In this document: positions 10,605 through 21,850 of the stretch, in pieces
How the letters are laid out: each line of letters begins with the position of its first letter
Position numbering within the stretch: the stretch's first letter is position 1
NCBI RefSeq assembly: GCF_030445035.2
Contig: NC_080678.1
Location: 66,479,087-66,543,086, forward strand
Origin: Dasypus novemcinctus
Lineage: Eukaryota > Chordata > Mammalia > Cingulata > Dasypodidae
Direction: 5' to 3'
Length of the DNA: 64,000 nucleotides
Program-made: the position numbers and the translations under genes
The notes under the pieces: generated by a model
Told to the model about the DNA's origin: nothing
Seen by the model: only the letters and a program-made list of their open reading frames with translations
Database searches by the model: none

Positions 10605-11825
10605 TTCATGTTACTCAAATGTGGCCAGTCTCGAAGCCAAACTCAGCATGTAAATGCAATGCCTTCCCCCCAGCGTGGGACATGACACCCGGGGATGAGC
10701 CTCCCTGGCAACGAGGGACCACTATCAACTACCAACTGATGATGCAACTGGAAAATGACCTTATACGGAAGGTTCAATGCGGATCAGCAGAATATCCATG
10801 TCTACATAAAATACCATGACTTTAAAATGCTGTTTGACCTAAAGTAAGGGGGAAATGGAAAGGAGAAATGAGTTTATATGGCTACGAGTTTCTAAAAAAG
10901 AGTCTGGAGGCTGGCAGAAGGTTTGCCCTCATGCACAACTGAGCAGAGTCAGAGAGACAGATAAAGCAGATACAACCCCCAGATATTGGTTCCTTTGAGG
11001 GCTAAAGAGACCCATGGGAGTTATGGTCATGGCCGATGGGGTTAACTACCAGGGCAGATGGCCCCTCTTTGGAAATGGTGTTTATGTGTGATGAATCTGG
11101 ACTCAGATGGGATCTCCCTTCATAAGACTTTCATGCTAATGTGCTGGAGGTGCAGTTAATGTTGGGGTTTAAGATATATTTAGGGGATTTGAATCTCTGG
11201 ACTGACAATGTGATAGCCAGATCCTGAGCCTCAACAGACTCCAGCACCTACAATCTGATTTATTGGACTTACCACACTCAGCTAAGATGGAGGTGAAGAA
11301 GGACAACCACTACACCATGGAGCCTAGAGTGATTACAACTGAAAATGGGAGGATTGCATCCAGCATCCAGGTGGAATCTGAGCCTCCTCTTGACATAAAG
11401 GTGCAATGGACACAACCAATCCAGTGTCCACATAGAAGAGGTGGCATTGGATTGGGAAAAGTGGACATAATGGACAAAGGGTATGGGGAAAGGCAGGAAG
11501 AGATGAGAGGTGGAGGCGTCTTCGGGACATGGAGCTGCCCTGGATGGTGCTTCAGAGGTAATCACCGGACATTGTAAATCCTCACAGGGCCTACATAATG
11601 GAATAGAGGAGAGTATGGGCCATGATGTGAACCAATGTATATGAGGTGCAGAGGTGCCCAAAGATGTACTTACCAAATCCAATGGATGTGTCATGATGAT
11701 GGGAACGAGTGTTGCTGGGGGGGGGGGAGAGGGGAGGTGGGGGGGTGGGGTTGAATGGGACCTCACATATATATTTTTAATGTAATATTATTACAAAGTC
11801 AATAAAAAATTAAAAAATTAAAAAA
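10605..11825 (+). mobile_element. Young 5'-truncated L1 (3' UTR only)
   Basis: Starts at 'ttcatgttactcaaatgtgg', which aligns exactly with about 56563 of the full-length L1, and ends with a G-rich tract (11716-11753), a T-rich stretch and a poly(A) tail. The 15-base TSD aaaaataggcaaaaa is perfect at 10590-10604 and 11826-11840. Its similarity to 56563-57775 is high, so it is young. The apparent 162-codon antisense frame is spurious. Confidence 0.95.
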
Positions 11826-11840
11826 AAAAATAGGCAAAAA

Positions 11841-12885
11841 ACGTGAAAAGACATTTCTCCAAAGAGAAAACATAAATGGCCAAAAAGTGCATGAGAAGAT
11901 GCTCAACATCATTAGCCATTAAGGAAATGCAGATCAAAACCACAATGAGATACCATTTTATACCTACTAGAATGGCTATTACTAAGAAAATGGAAAATTG
12001 CAAGTGTTGGAGAGGATGTGTAGAAACTGGAACATTCATTAACAAGTGGGAACGTAAAAAATGATGCTGTTGCTATGAAAGACAGAAGAAAGCTAAGTAT
12101 AGAATTATTATTTGTCCCAGCAATCCAACTTCTAGGTACATACCCAAATGAATTGAAAGCAGGCAATCTAACTACTATTTGTACACCAATGTTTATAGTG
12201 GCATTATTCATAATTGTCAAAAGATGGAAGTATCCCAAGTGTACATCAATGGATGAATAGATAAATAAAATGTAGTACATACACACAATGGAATATTATT
12301 CAGTCATAAAAAGGAATAAAGATCTGATATATGTGACAACTTGGATGAACCTTGAAGACATCATGCTGAGTGAAATAATCCAGATACAAAAGGACAAATA
12401 TTGCATGATGTCATTCATATGAAATAATTAGAATAAGCAAACTCATAGAGACAGAATCTAGAACAAATGTAACCAGGGGATGGGATGAGGGTAAGGAATG
12501 CTTAAAATGTACAGAATTTCTATTTGGGATGATTTAAAAGTTTTTGTAGTGGATGGTGGTGATGGTAGCACAACATTGTAATTATCAGAACTGAGTTATA
12601 CTTTGAATGTGGTTAAAAGGGGAAATTTTAGGTTTTATATAAGTTATCAGAATAAAAATTTTAAAAAACAATACACAGTACTATACAACACAAACAGTAA
12701 ATTCTAAGTTATACTATAGTTATTAGTACAATTATTAAAAGGTGCTTTCGTCAATTATAACAAATGTACTACACTAATGCCAAATGTTAACAATAAGGCA
12801 GAATATGGGAATCCTGTATATTTTATGCATGATTTTTATGTAAAACCACAACTATTCTAATGAAAAAAATAAAATAGGCCAATGA
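11841..12885 (+). mobile_element. Old L1 ORF2 C-terminus and 3' UTR
   Basis: Continues the L1 interrupted at 10604: 'gacatttctccaaagagaa', 'attagccattaaggaaatgcag', the zinc-knuckle region near 12000, the ORF2 end near 12420, then a 3' UTR with 'ggtggtgatggtagcacaac' and the terminal motif series around 12750-12880. No intact frame. Confidence 0.88.
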
Positions 12886-13033
12886 AGCTCTGGGGGAAAA
12901 AAAAACAAAGTAGGTATGTAAATATTCTTTTAAGAAAGTCTTGCTATTGTTTTTTTGTAATCCAGCATTTAATTACTTGAAGCATTTTGAGACTTCATCC
13001 TTCTTGGAACTTTTGAAGTAATGTTATCGGTGG

Positions 13034-13453
13034 TGTCTTAGTTTCCTGCCCTCTAAAACAAATATTATACAGTGGGTTGACTTAAACAGTGGAACTTATT
13101 TGCTCTCAGTTTTGAGGCTAGGAGAAGTCCAAGATTGAGGCATCAGCAAGGTGGTCCTTTCTCCACCAAAGACTGTGGCATTCTGAGGATGCTGCCTGAG
13201 ATCCTTGAGGCTCCTTGATTTTCTATCATGTGGCAGAAAAAATTTCCCTTGACTTCTGACTTTTTGCTTCTCTGTGGCTTCCTCTCTGTGGCATCCTGGG
13301 CTGCAGCAATAAGATTAACATCCATCCTGATTCAGTTGTTCACACATTAACTAAAACTAGCATCTTCAAAGGACCTCTTTACAATGTTCACACTCACAGG
13401 AATGGATTAAAACTAAGAATATGCTTTTTTCTGGGGTACATAACTCAATCTAC
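13034..13453 (-). mobile_element. MaLR (MST/MLT1-like) solo LTR, antisense
   Basis: The plus strand reads 'tgtcttagtttcctgccctc', then 'gaggctaggagaagtccaag', 'atcctgattcagttgttcac' and ends 'ggggtacataactcaatctacc'. These are the reverse complements of the 3' and 5' ends of MaLR LTRs. No internal region is seen, so it is a solo LTR. Confidence 0.7.
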
Positions 13454-14165
13454 CAATGGTATTTTAAAGTGGAACTGCTACATAGTTCAAACTCTAGGGA
13501 TTGATGGCAGCCAACTACTTACAGTTAAAATCAGACTGCATTTCTGCTTATGATATGCCATGATTTACTAATAATTTTATCTGTTCAACTCTTTTCACAC
13601 CAAAATAACTATAAACCTTCTTAAATGCAATGGGGAAGATTTTTAATACCTCCTTGGTATCAAGAACAAAGTCAAGAAAATTAATGGAATAGGAATGAAC
13701 TGAAATCCAAAGACTTTCTATTATTTTGCCAAAGCTGAGATAATTGGGGACCAATCCCAAAATACACTCCTTCAGTTTGCTGAATTTACAGCATCATTTT
13801 TTACATGACAAATATAGCATTGATCCCAAAGCAGTGGGACACCAACCATTTGACTGGAGATATAGTGCAAGATTTAGGGATGGAAGAAGCTCCCACCCAT
13901 TCTGAACCTCCCAAATAAGTAAATCAGCCTTGCTTCATGCAGCTGTTCCCCACCTTCTTAAAGACACAGTAATTCCCTTACTTGAGTGAGTCACTTTGCA
14001 AAAAGGAAGTCAGTTCTTAATTCCCATGCCCAATCTTCTCCTCTTACCATGACTCCTCACAGTCATCACACGTATTAACCAGAGGATACAGAATACGGGC
14101 AGGGACTAAACCATAGAGGAAAAAGCTCAACTGTAGTAGCTTGCTTAAATTTTAGGAAAAATACT
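13454..14165. other. Low-copy sequence, nothing recognised
   Basis: No gene, exon or repeat family that I recognise. Base composition is ordinary AT-rich mammalian. Short open frames (for example 13548-13760, minus) show no family features. Confidence 0.5.
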
Positions 14166-15382
14166 ATATCATGATGGTTAACCACAGGTTGTGGCACCAA
14201 ATTGTCTGGACTCAAATATCAGTTGTGCCACTTACTGTGTGATCTCAGTCAGATTCTTTATATATTTGTGCCTCAGTTTCCTCATCGGTAAAACTGAAAG
14301 TGTGGGAAGATGGTGATGGACTAACAGGAAGAGCTGAATGCTCTCACAGAAAAACATTGGAAAAAAAGTCAAAAGCAGTCTGAGGGACCTGCTTTGGGGA
14401 TCGGCAGACCAAGACAAGGCTACACAACTCCCCGGAGGGCGAGGGACAGAGAGAAGACGCTAAAAAGACAAATATGAGTTATGAAACTCTCCCCTGCAAC
14501 CGAGAAGAGCTCCCATTCCCCACCCCCAAGATATTAATCTAGGATAAAACCCCTATCTCACCGAAGCCATTGAAAGGGCAACAGACATCTTCCTCCCTGT
14601 CAGTTGTTTCAAGGGAAAAGGGAGGGAAGGTCAAGGTGCTTTTCTTCAGTGAATTCAGCCAGCAGAGCCCACTTTGAATCTCTGATGTGGAGATTCAACA
14701 CAGGAACACAGGAAAGCCCAGAAAGAAACACCTCCATGGAAAGGGGCACTGACTAGCACCATCTGCTATCGGGTCTGGAAACTGCATGGACAAAAACTGC
14801 TCTGGTTCTCTGTATCCAACTCCTGGGAGAAAATCTGCATCCCACTAAAGAGTTACTGGCCCGATTTTGAAAACTTAAGCTGGGTAATTTTAAAGACTTA
14901 TAAAAGTTGAACCAAATATAAAAGAAGAGCTTTGGGGGGGGGGGGGGGAACAATAGGCAAGAGAGAGAAATCAGCATCAGCATAAATACACCAACATAAT
15001 CAGATGCCTAGACATCGCAAAAAATTACAAGCAATACTAGGAAACAGGAAGAGATGGTCCAGACAGAAGAACAAACCAAATATCCCAAAGAGATACAGGA
15101 TTTAATACAATTAATCAGTGATAATCACACAACTCTCCTAAATCACTTCAAAGAATTTAAAGAAAATATGACTAAAGAAATAAAGGATATTAAGATGACA
15201 CTGAGAGAGCATAAAGAACAATTTGAAAGCCTGTAAAGAAAAGTAACAGGCTTTATGGGAATGAAAGAAAAGATGGATGAGATAATTGGAAGAATAACAG
15301 GTTTTCCCCTTACAATTTTTGTAACAAAATGAATAAACATATATAATGTGCTTAGAACAGTGGTACATAATAGTGCTCTGTC
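14166..15382 (+). repeat. MIR SINE, split by an L1/HAL1 5' half
   Basis: The left part (14166-14293) shows the MIR core 'gtgccacttactgtgtgatct' and 'gtgcctcagtttcctcatcgg'. The right part (15302-15382) shows the MIR 3' region 'cttagaacagtgg..cataatagtgctct'. About 30 bp of MIR between them are missing. Confidence 0.85.
14294..15301 (+). mobile_element. HAL1/L1 5' half: 5' UTR and ORF1 N-terminus, 3'-truncated
   Basis: Starts 'gtgtgggaagatggtgatgga' and follows the same 5' UTR as the element at 22463. The ORF1 start is at 15054 (MVQTEEQTKYPKEIQDL..., lysine- and glutamate-rich coiled-coil start). It ends abruptly near 15301 inside ORF1 with no poly(A) tail and no visible TSD. L1-type insertions are normally truncated at the 5' side, so this is atypical. 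A 12-base G run lies at 14935-14948. Confidence 0.75.
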
Positions 15383-16258
15383 TTAATTATTTTTGTATGC
15401 CACATAAAACTACCTTTAGGATATAGTCTGCTTGGGCTCCAACCAACAATTATCCCTTTGTGTAGTTATTATCAGCCTTTTCTGCCACCTGGAATCCATC
15501 CTGTTCTGTTTCACACCTTTGGATCACTGTGACTCTCAGCACAGTCAATCTGCACATCTCCTATGCTGAGCAGATGCATGTGGCTAAGGGAACAGGCAAT
15601 GGTGAAGCTATATAAGCAGCTACCAGATTCATCTTAGTTATACAATGAGACTGAAACAATGAGGGCCAGGTCATAGATCCCCCTTCATTTATAATTGCCA
15701 ATTATTGATGTCAGTGTGACAGACACTGTGCTTCTTGCTTTACAGGCATTATCCTTTGTCCTTACAACAGTGGATGAGATGAAGTCCCTGCCTTCAGGGA
15801 ACTTACAGCCTAGTAGTAGATACAGGGTGATTAGGTACTGTGATAGGGAAGTACACCAAGGATAGGAGGGAAGGGATATATAAACTGCCCCTTACCCCAC
15901 ACACCCATAACCCTCTACTAAATACACAGGAAGGAGGTTAGTCCTTTCTTGATGACATCAAACAATGTAATTTGAAAACAATGTCAGATAGGTTTTTTCT
16001 CCCATCTTCTCAAGAGCTATGCTTCTGCATTTCTCTCTCCCTCTGTTTCTCTCAATGGAGGAGGAGGGGAGTGTGTGCATGTGTGTGCACATGCATGAGC
16101 ATATGCATTTCCCTTCATGTCTCCCCTCACCTGCCTCGAACTTCTTGGGAGAGGTTGGACCAGGAATCACCAGTGTCCGGAGGTTTGTAAAGCAATCATT
16201 CCTTGTTGAGAGAAGGGGAGGGGTGGTGAACGAGAGATGATGAGGGAGGGAAGGAGGG
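15383..16258 (+). other. Low-copy sequence with an ancient repeat fragment
   Basis: About 15700-15860 ('gacactgtgcttcttgcttta...gaagtccctgccttcagggaacttacag') belongs to the same ancient mammalian repeat as 27086-27857. The rest shows no recognised gene or repeat. Confidence 0.5.
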
Positions 16259-16341
16259 AAAGAGACAAAGAGAGGGAGACAGAGAGAGAGAGAGAGAGGA
16301 GGAGGAGGAGGAAGACGAGGAGGAGGAGGAGGAGGAGGAGG
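16259..16341 (+). repeat. Purine microsatellite (GA)n / (GAG)n
   Basis: A continuous purine tract of GA dinucleotides followed by GGA/GAG trinucleotides with only one or two interruptions. A polypurine-polypyrimidine tract of this kind can form triplex (H-DNA). Confidence 0.95.
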
Positions 16342-16497
16342 ATGGCTTTAGAACCAAGGACAGCACCTGCACCCCACCCCTCCCATAGGTTTAGTTAAGT
16401 ATCTACAGCAATGGAAGTGGTTTCCCCATCGTCATAGGTTAAGCCATATCTTTCAGACAACATTCTGTGAGAAAATAAAACTGATAATAATATCCAA

Positions 16498-16645
16498 TTT
16501 TTATTGAGTGTTTAATATGTACTATGCATGCGTTATTCACTTAATACCCATAACAACCCTATAAGTGAAGTAACATTATAATCCCCATTTTATAATTGAG
16601 AAAAAATTTCAGGAGAAGGAGGTAAGGGCTTGAGAATTTGAATCT
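16498..16645 (-). repeat. MIR SINE, antisense
   Basis: The plus strand reads 'tttattgagtgtttaatatg...cataacaaccctataagtgaa...atccccattttataattgag', the reverse complement of the MIR core and 3' region. Confidence 0.8.
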
Positions 16646-18319
16646 AAATTAGGCATTTATTATTATTATTATTATCTTATGTAGTATATTTTATTACATA
16701 ATGCCGTGATAATTATTCTCTGAATATTTTTTCTTTAAATAAAGCACTGTTTTCTAGTAACACCATCTGAATTATGTGCATTTCACCATATGAACTTTAC
16801 ACTATTTGGTCAAGATTTTATTAAATCTTGATAACATGCAGCATCTCCATCAAGGAGTCAAATTGTGAGAATAAGACATGAGAGCCCAATTAACCAACGC
16901 CTTCAATCTTAACCTGTCAGTGATGGAGAGCCACTGCTACCAATAGGGAGGAATGGAGGAGAGAACGTATATTTATGGGGAAATTACTATCTTTCGAGGA
17001 CGTTGCTAGGCATTTTTACTATGTTTGAAAATTCATGTTCCCTTTTAAAAAACAAAGTTTATTACACGTTTTTCAACCCATCAGAAAAATAAAACAAAAG
17101 AAAAAAACTCACTCATTTTCCCATACCAGTAGATAACCATTCTGTCTATTTTTCTGTTTCCCTCCAGTCTTTTATTTACAAAGTTAATTTCATTGAGGCA
17201 GAGAGGAGGGAGCAAGCAGGCCAGGATCCTGACTTTCAATCCCTGCTTCAACCAGAGTTGCTAAGCATTTATCTGTTAAATATATTGAGGTTCCAAGTAA
17301 ACTCCTTTGAAGAAAGGATACCATGGCTAAAATTAAAGTCTTAAAATTTTACCTAGTAAGGATTTTAGATACACTTGTGGATATTTTCAAGCTGATTTTC
17401 AATTACAAACTATAAATATTTGTAGCTGATGAAAGAATTCTGTAATCTAAGGATTTCAGAACTTCAGTATCAACTTGCTATCTACTTAAATACCACTAGG
17501 TGGTACTATGTGATTTCTCTTTTTCCCTCAAATAAGAATTTTTTTGTGTTTTGCCACCTTATGCCCGTTTAGAACAGTAAAAAAGGTGCAAATGGGCTTG
17601 AGGGAATTTAGGGGGTGATAGAAAGTTATACGACTGGATTGTAATGATAGTTTACAAATTTATAATTTACTAAGGCATTAAATTTTACCTCAATAAAGTT
17701 GTAAAAAGAAAAAAACTAAAATAAACTTTTCCATTTATGATATATCTTGAGAGGATTCATCTATTTTGTCGATATATTCATACATTTCGAATGTAATTAA
17801 TACCACTGGGTTAAAAGTGATCACTTGAAAGTGATTAAAATGGCAAGTTTTATGTTGCAATATGTTACCACAACTTTTATTATTTTAAATTCACTTAGGT
17901 AATCTGAACATGCTTCCCCCACTGTACTGTACCACTTTCATTCTCAATCTGCATCTTTCAAAACTGCTTTACAGCATCAGAAAATCACGGTAATGCTACA
18001 CATAAATAATTAATTGAAAAAGAAGTATATATATATATAAGTATATATATATATAAGTATATATATATATATAACTTTTTTTCTGATTATATAGTACTCT
18101 TCAATAGAAACGATCTGGTTTTTAGTTCTGGCCTTTCAACATCTTCTTTACCATAAAGAGTATCTCCATAAAAAGCAAGAGCTCACAAAACCACATCTTT
18201 AATTTGGATGATATTTTGAGAATTTGATCATAGACATTTTTTCGTAAAATGATAGTTCAAGATACAATATACTCGCACTAATCCAGGCATCCTCTGTCAG
18301 AGAAGTTAGAAAATGGGGG
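16646..18319. other. Low-copy sequence with an old L1 3' end and a (TA)n tract
   Basis: 17560-17715 resembles an ancient L1 3' terminus (plus), with 'gtaatgatagtttacaaatt' and 'acctcaataaagttgtaaaaag'. 18025-18072 is an interrupted (TA)n microsatellite. No gene is recognised in the remainder. Confidence 0.5.
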
Positions 18320-18545
18320 ATAAGTAAATCTAGAGTGGTAGTCAAGCACATTGGCCTCTAAGATCTAGGTTGAAATCAATCCTTTTAACACTTACTAGTT
18401 CTGTGAACTTGAACAGGTTACTTAACCTCTCTAGGACTTTTCCTCATTTGTAAACTGGGAATTTGAAAAAAAACTCTCATAAAGATGTGGGATTAATTGG
18501 GTTCCACATGTTTAGCATAGAGAATTGTTACTAAAACTGTCAGAG
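18320..18545 (+). repeat. MIR SINE
   Basis: 'cacttactagttctgtgaactt', 'ggttacttaacctctctagg' and 'cctcatttgtaaactgggaa' match the conserved MIR core in plus orientation; the 3' part is more diverged. Confidence 0.85.
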
Positions 18546-19480
18546 CCAGTTGTGCTTATTAAGTAGACGTCAGTTCATATCAGTGAAACTTAAAGCCTTG
18601 TTCTATTTACAGACACCATTGTGAAAAGAATTAAAAACAAAGACTGAACTCTTAAAACCTTCGCTAGTAATGTTAAGCTTAAGATCTGAAGTAGGTAGGC
18701 AGTCTGTTGTTCTATAAGGTCATTAACTATTCAGATATAATAAATATTAAAAATTCCTGGGGTTGGAGGACGCACTGAAAGACAGCTTAAAACAAAATGT
18801 TTAACATTCTGTTTTAATTTGTTTGCGTTGTTGCAATGTAACCTACTCATTCCCAAAACTTCCCTAAAGCCTGCTACAGATACTAACGGCCTGTGTGAGT
18901 AGTTTGAGGGGAAATCAAGGAAAAGGAGCTGACTTTCAGAGCAGAAAGAGGAGCTGCAGAGACAGACAAATCAAGGGCTTAGGAAGAATACGAAAGTAAA
19001 ACTAGTTCCTGTTGAACAGAAGCCCCTAGGATTTCACATAATTCTTGAGAAGTACAATGATTATGAGGAACAGAAGGCACTAACCAATTATGTTGAAATC
19101 CCAAAAGAAAATAATTGGGTTACATATGGAATAATACGTAAATACTTTGTACAGTGACTGCAATAATATTATATAGTATATATATACAGTATGTATGTAG
19201 ATATGTGCATATATATATATAAACGGACAGAGAATTGTGCAGAACAATAGTTACAAACGCTAAGCCACTAAGGGCTTACAGTTTCATATTCAAGAGCAAA
19301 AGCTTTTCACCCCTTTGAGAGCCCCTCACTAATCAATTTGATTATCTGCTTCCCAGCCCACAAAAGTGTTAAGTAAAAAAGAGGAGCGAGGCTGCTAAAA
19401 AGTAGGCAAAACAACACTACTAAACAGCACAGCAGTCTAAAGCAATTTATGACCAAACAGCCCTGTAATCATCAAAAGCC
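18546..19480. other. Low-copy sequence with (TA)n microsatellite
   Basis: No gene recognised. A degenerate (TA)n stretch lies at about 19168-19221. The region precedes the abrupt change to GC-rich sequence at about 19490. Confidence 0.5.
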
Positions 19481-20180
19481 CTTAAAGCGCTTTCGGAGTC
19501 CAAGGCGCGCCTGAATGCGCCTGCAGCCAGACAGTTCTCTTGGGAGAGGTCGGCGGCGGCCACGTGCGGGTCGGTGGAGCTTGAGGATCCTTCCCCTCTG
19601 CCTCTCCTCCAGATGGGCGACTCCCAACACCTGGGAAGGAATCGACGGAAAAGCCCACAGTCCGCCGCGCGTTGTGAGAGCCCCTGCGCCCGCCCCTGCG
19701 CCCGCCCCTGCGCCCGCCCCTGCGCCCGCCCCTGCGCCCGCCCCTGCGCCCGCCCCTGCGCCCGCCCCTGCGCCCGCCCCTGCGCCCGCCCCTGCGCCCG
19801 CCCCTGCGCCCGCCCCTGCGCCCGCCCCTGCGCCCGCCCCTGCGCCCGCCCCTGCGCCCGCCCCTGCGCCCGCCCCTGCGCCCGCCCCTGCGCCCGCCCC
19901 TGCGCCCGCCCCTGCGCCCGCCCCTGCGCCCGCCCCTGCGCCCGCCCCTGCGCCCGCCCCTGCGCCCGCCCCTGCGCCCGCCCCTGCGCCCGCCCCTGCG
20001 CCCGCCCCTCAGCTCCGACACCGCCCGGGTGCGGTGCTGCACCGGCTGTCTCTTGCCCCTCCTGCAGCGGGACGACTGGTCGAGAGCACGCGCCGCTGTC
20101 CTAAGAGCTTCCGCGCCTGGCCGCCAAGCTGCATCTGGTGCCGTCATCGTTTAGCCACTCTCGCTTTCTACGCCCACTGC
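19481..20180. promoter_or_regulatory. CpG-rich, promoter-like block
   Basis: GC content and CpG density rise sharply at about 19490 ('aaagcgctttcgg', 'caaggcgcgcctgaatgcgcc', 'ggtcggcggcggccacgtgcgggtcgg') and fall again near 20180. The surrounding 15 kb are AT-rich. It lies directly upstream of the TMCO3 retrocopy and contains the dodecamer array. It could be parental 5' UTR carried with the retrocopy or a CpG island at the insertion site. Promoter activity is inference. Confidence 0.5.
19681..20009 (+). repeat. 27 perfect copies of a GC-rich 12-bp minisatellite
   Basis: The unit CCCCTGCGCCCG is repeated head to tail 27 times without a single mismatch (19681-20004), plus a 5-base partial copy. 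The complementary strand carries regular GGGG and GGG runs, so it could form G-quadruplexes. All three forward frames are open through it (for example alternating Ala-Pro), which creates long meaningless ORFs on both strands. Perfect identity implies recent expansion or assembly smoothing. Confidence 0.97.
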
Positions 20181-20248
20181 GCTGAAAATGCAAATTCAGA
20201 ACAGTGGAAATCTTTGGACCACCTTGCTCTGTTCTCCATACCTAGATC

Positions 20249-21768
20249 ATGAAGATATTTTTAAATAATTATCTCTGGATGTTGCTTTCATTACTTAATT
20301 TTTTAGCGAATGCTGCAGAACGTGAAGAGGTAGCAAAACATGCAATCAAGTTACGTCGAGGAGAAGAAGCTTTCACTCAGAAAGCAATGGGTCCTAGATA
20401 ATTGTAGAAAGTTCTACGAGCTTCTTTGCAAAAAAAAAAAAAATGTGGTTCTTAAACTGAAAAAAGCAACCAGAGCAGTGGAAAAAGACACTGGACTGTC
20501 CAATGAAGAGAATCTATTTCAAGTGCACAGGTTTGAAATTTTGCAAAAGGAGCTGAATGAAAGGGGAAAATTACGGCTTTCGTGCAATCCATGAACTCCG
20601 AAGAGCCCTGCAGGGAGATTACAGAAATGTTGTAAACATGAAAGAAAGTAGCAGGCAGCGATTGGAGGCTTTGAGAGAAGCGGCAACAAAGGAAGAGGCA
20701 GAATATGTAGAACTTCTGGTGGCAGAAAAATATGGAGTTGAAGCCCTCAGAAATATACAACATCAGAAAAAAAGTTTATCCATGCTTGATGAAATTTTTG
20801 AAGATGTAAGAAAGGCAGCAGTTGGTTTAGAGGAGATAGAAGAGCATGCTTTTGGCAATAAATCAGTGAAAGGAGTCAATTTTGAGGCAGTTCTGAGGAT
20901 GGAAGAAGAGGCCAATTCGAAGCAAAATATAACAAATCGGGAAGTAGATGGTTAAGGTCTTAGTATGCTAATTGACTTGCAAAACGACCCTGTATATTTT
21001 GACCAAGCCCAGAGATTCAACAGTACCGCGAGCAGATCACCTCTTTATAAAGGACATTGTTACCATAGGAACGTTGTCTTTACCTTGTGGCTGGCTGTAC
21101 AACCACAGGATTACCTACAATGTTTGGTTATATTACTGGCAGTACACTTCTGGGACCATCAGGATTAAATAATATTAAGTATAAGCAAGACATTAGGTGA
21201 ATTTGGTGTGTTCTTTACTCTTTTTCTTGCTGGCTTAGAATTTTCCCCAGAAAAGCTGAGAAAGGTGTGGAAAATATCTGTACAAGGATTATGTTGTATG
21301 ACACAATTAATGGTTGCATTTGGCTTCCTATAGGAACACTTCTTACAGATCAGACCCACTTAGTGTCTTTAATTCTACTTGTTTCTCTTCATCAAGTACA
21401 CCCTTAGTGTCAAGATTCCTTATTGGTGGTACTTGCAGTGATAAGAAAAGATTATATAGACTATAGCACTGTGCTTCTTGGTATTCTGGTGATGCAAGAT
21501 GTACAACTTGGATTATTCCTAACTGTCACGCCAACTCTTAAACAAGCAGGAGCAAGTACATATTCTAGCATTGTGGAAATACTGCGAATACTGGTTTGGG
21601 TTGGTCAAATTTTCTTTTCACTAGCTGCTGTGTTTCTTTTATGTCTTGTTATAAAGAGTTATTTCATAGAATTATATTATCAGAAGCTGCATTTAGAGAG
21701 TAAAGGGAACAAAGAAACCCTTATTTTGGGAATAATTGCTTTCATCTTTTTAATGTTAAAAGAGATAC
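20249..21768 (+). pseudogene. TMCO3: TMCO3 processed pseudogene (truncated)
   Basis: TMCO3 is a multi-pass membrane protein of the cation/proton antiporter type with an N-terminal signal peptide and a lumenal coiled-coil region. The start (ATG 20249) gives a signal-like MKIFLNNYLWMLLSLLNFL. Downstream, segments in three frames match TMCO3 in order: a coiled-coil part ([17 protein letters not shown], 20635 onward), [16 protein letters not shown] (about 21050) and [19 protein letters not shown] (about 21450), followed by [11 protein letters not shown]. No introns interrupt it although TMCO3 is a multi-exon gene, so it is a retrocopy. There are at least four frameshifts and an in-frame stop near 20953. 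It is cut at about 21768, before the C-terminal transmembrane half, by SINE/L1 insertions. Upstream lies a CpG-rich block. Function as a protein is excluded; transcription is possible. Confidence 0.93.
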
Positions 21769-21850
21769 CAGGATTGAACTCAAGAACTCTTACATTAACA
21801 GCAGGTGCTCAGCCACTAAGATACATCCACGCCCCCCAACTGATTTTTTT
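21769..21850 (-). mobile_element. tRNA-SINE head fragment, antisense
   Basis: The reverse complement reads as a tRNA-like head ('ggatgtatcttagtggctgag' ... 'gttcaatcctggtatctc'), diverged from the DAS-like heads elsewhere. It lies at the break point of the TMCO3 retrocopy. Confidence 0.65.

Noticed and set aside
19681-20009. Regular repeats considered as a CRISPR array
   Set aside because: Units are contiguous with no spacers, and the genome is mammalian.
19482-20252. Long ORFs of 176-245 codons on both strands (Ala-Pro and Arg-Gly-rich)
   Set aside because: They are produced by the perfect 12-bp repeat, whose length is a multiple of 3, in GC-rich DNA; no domain, no family, open in several frames at once.
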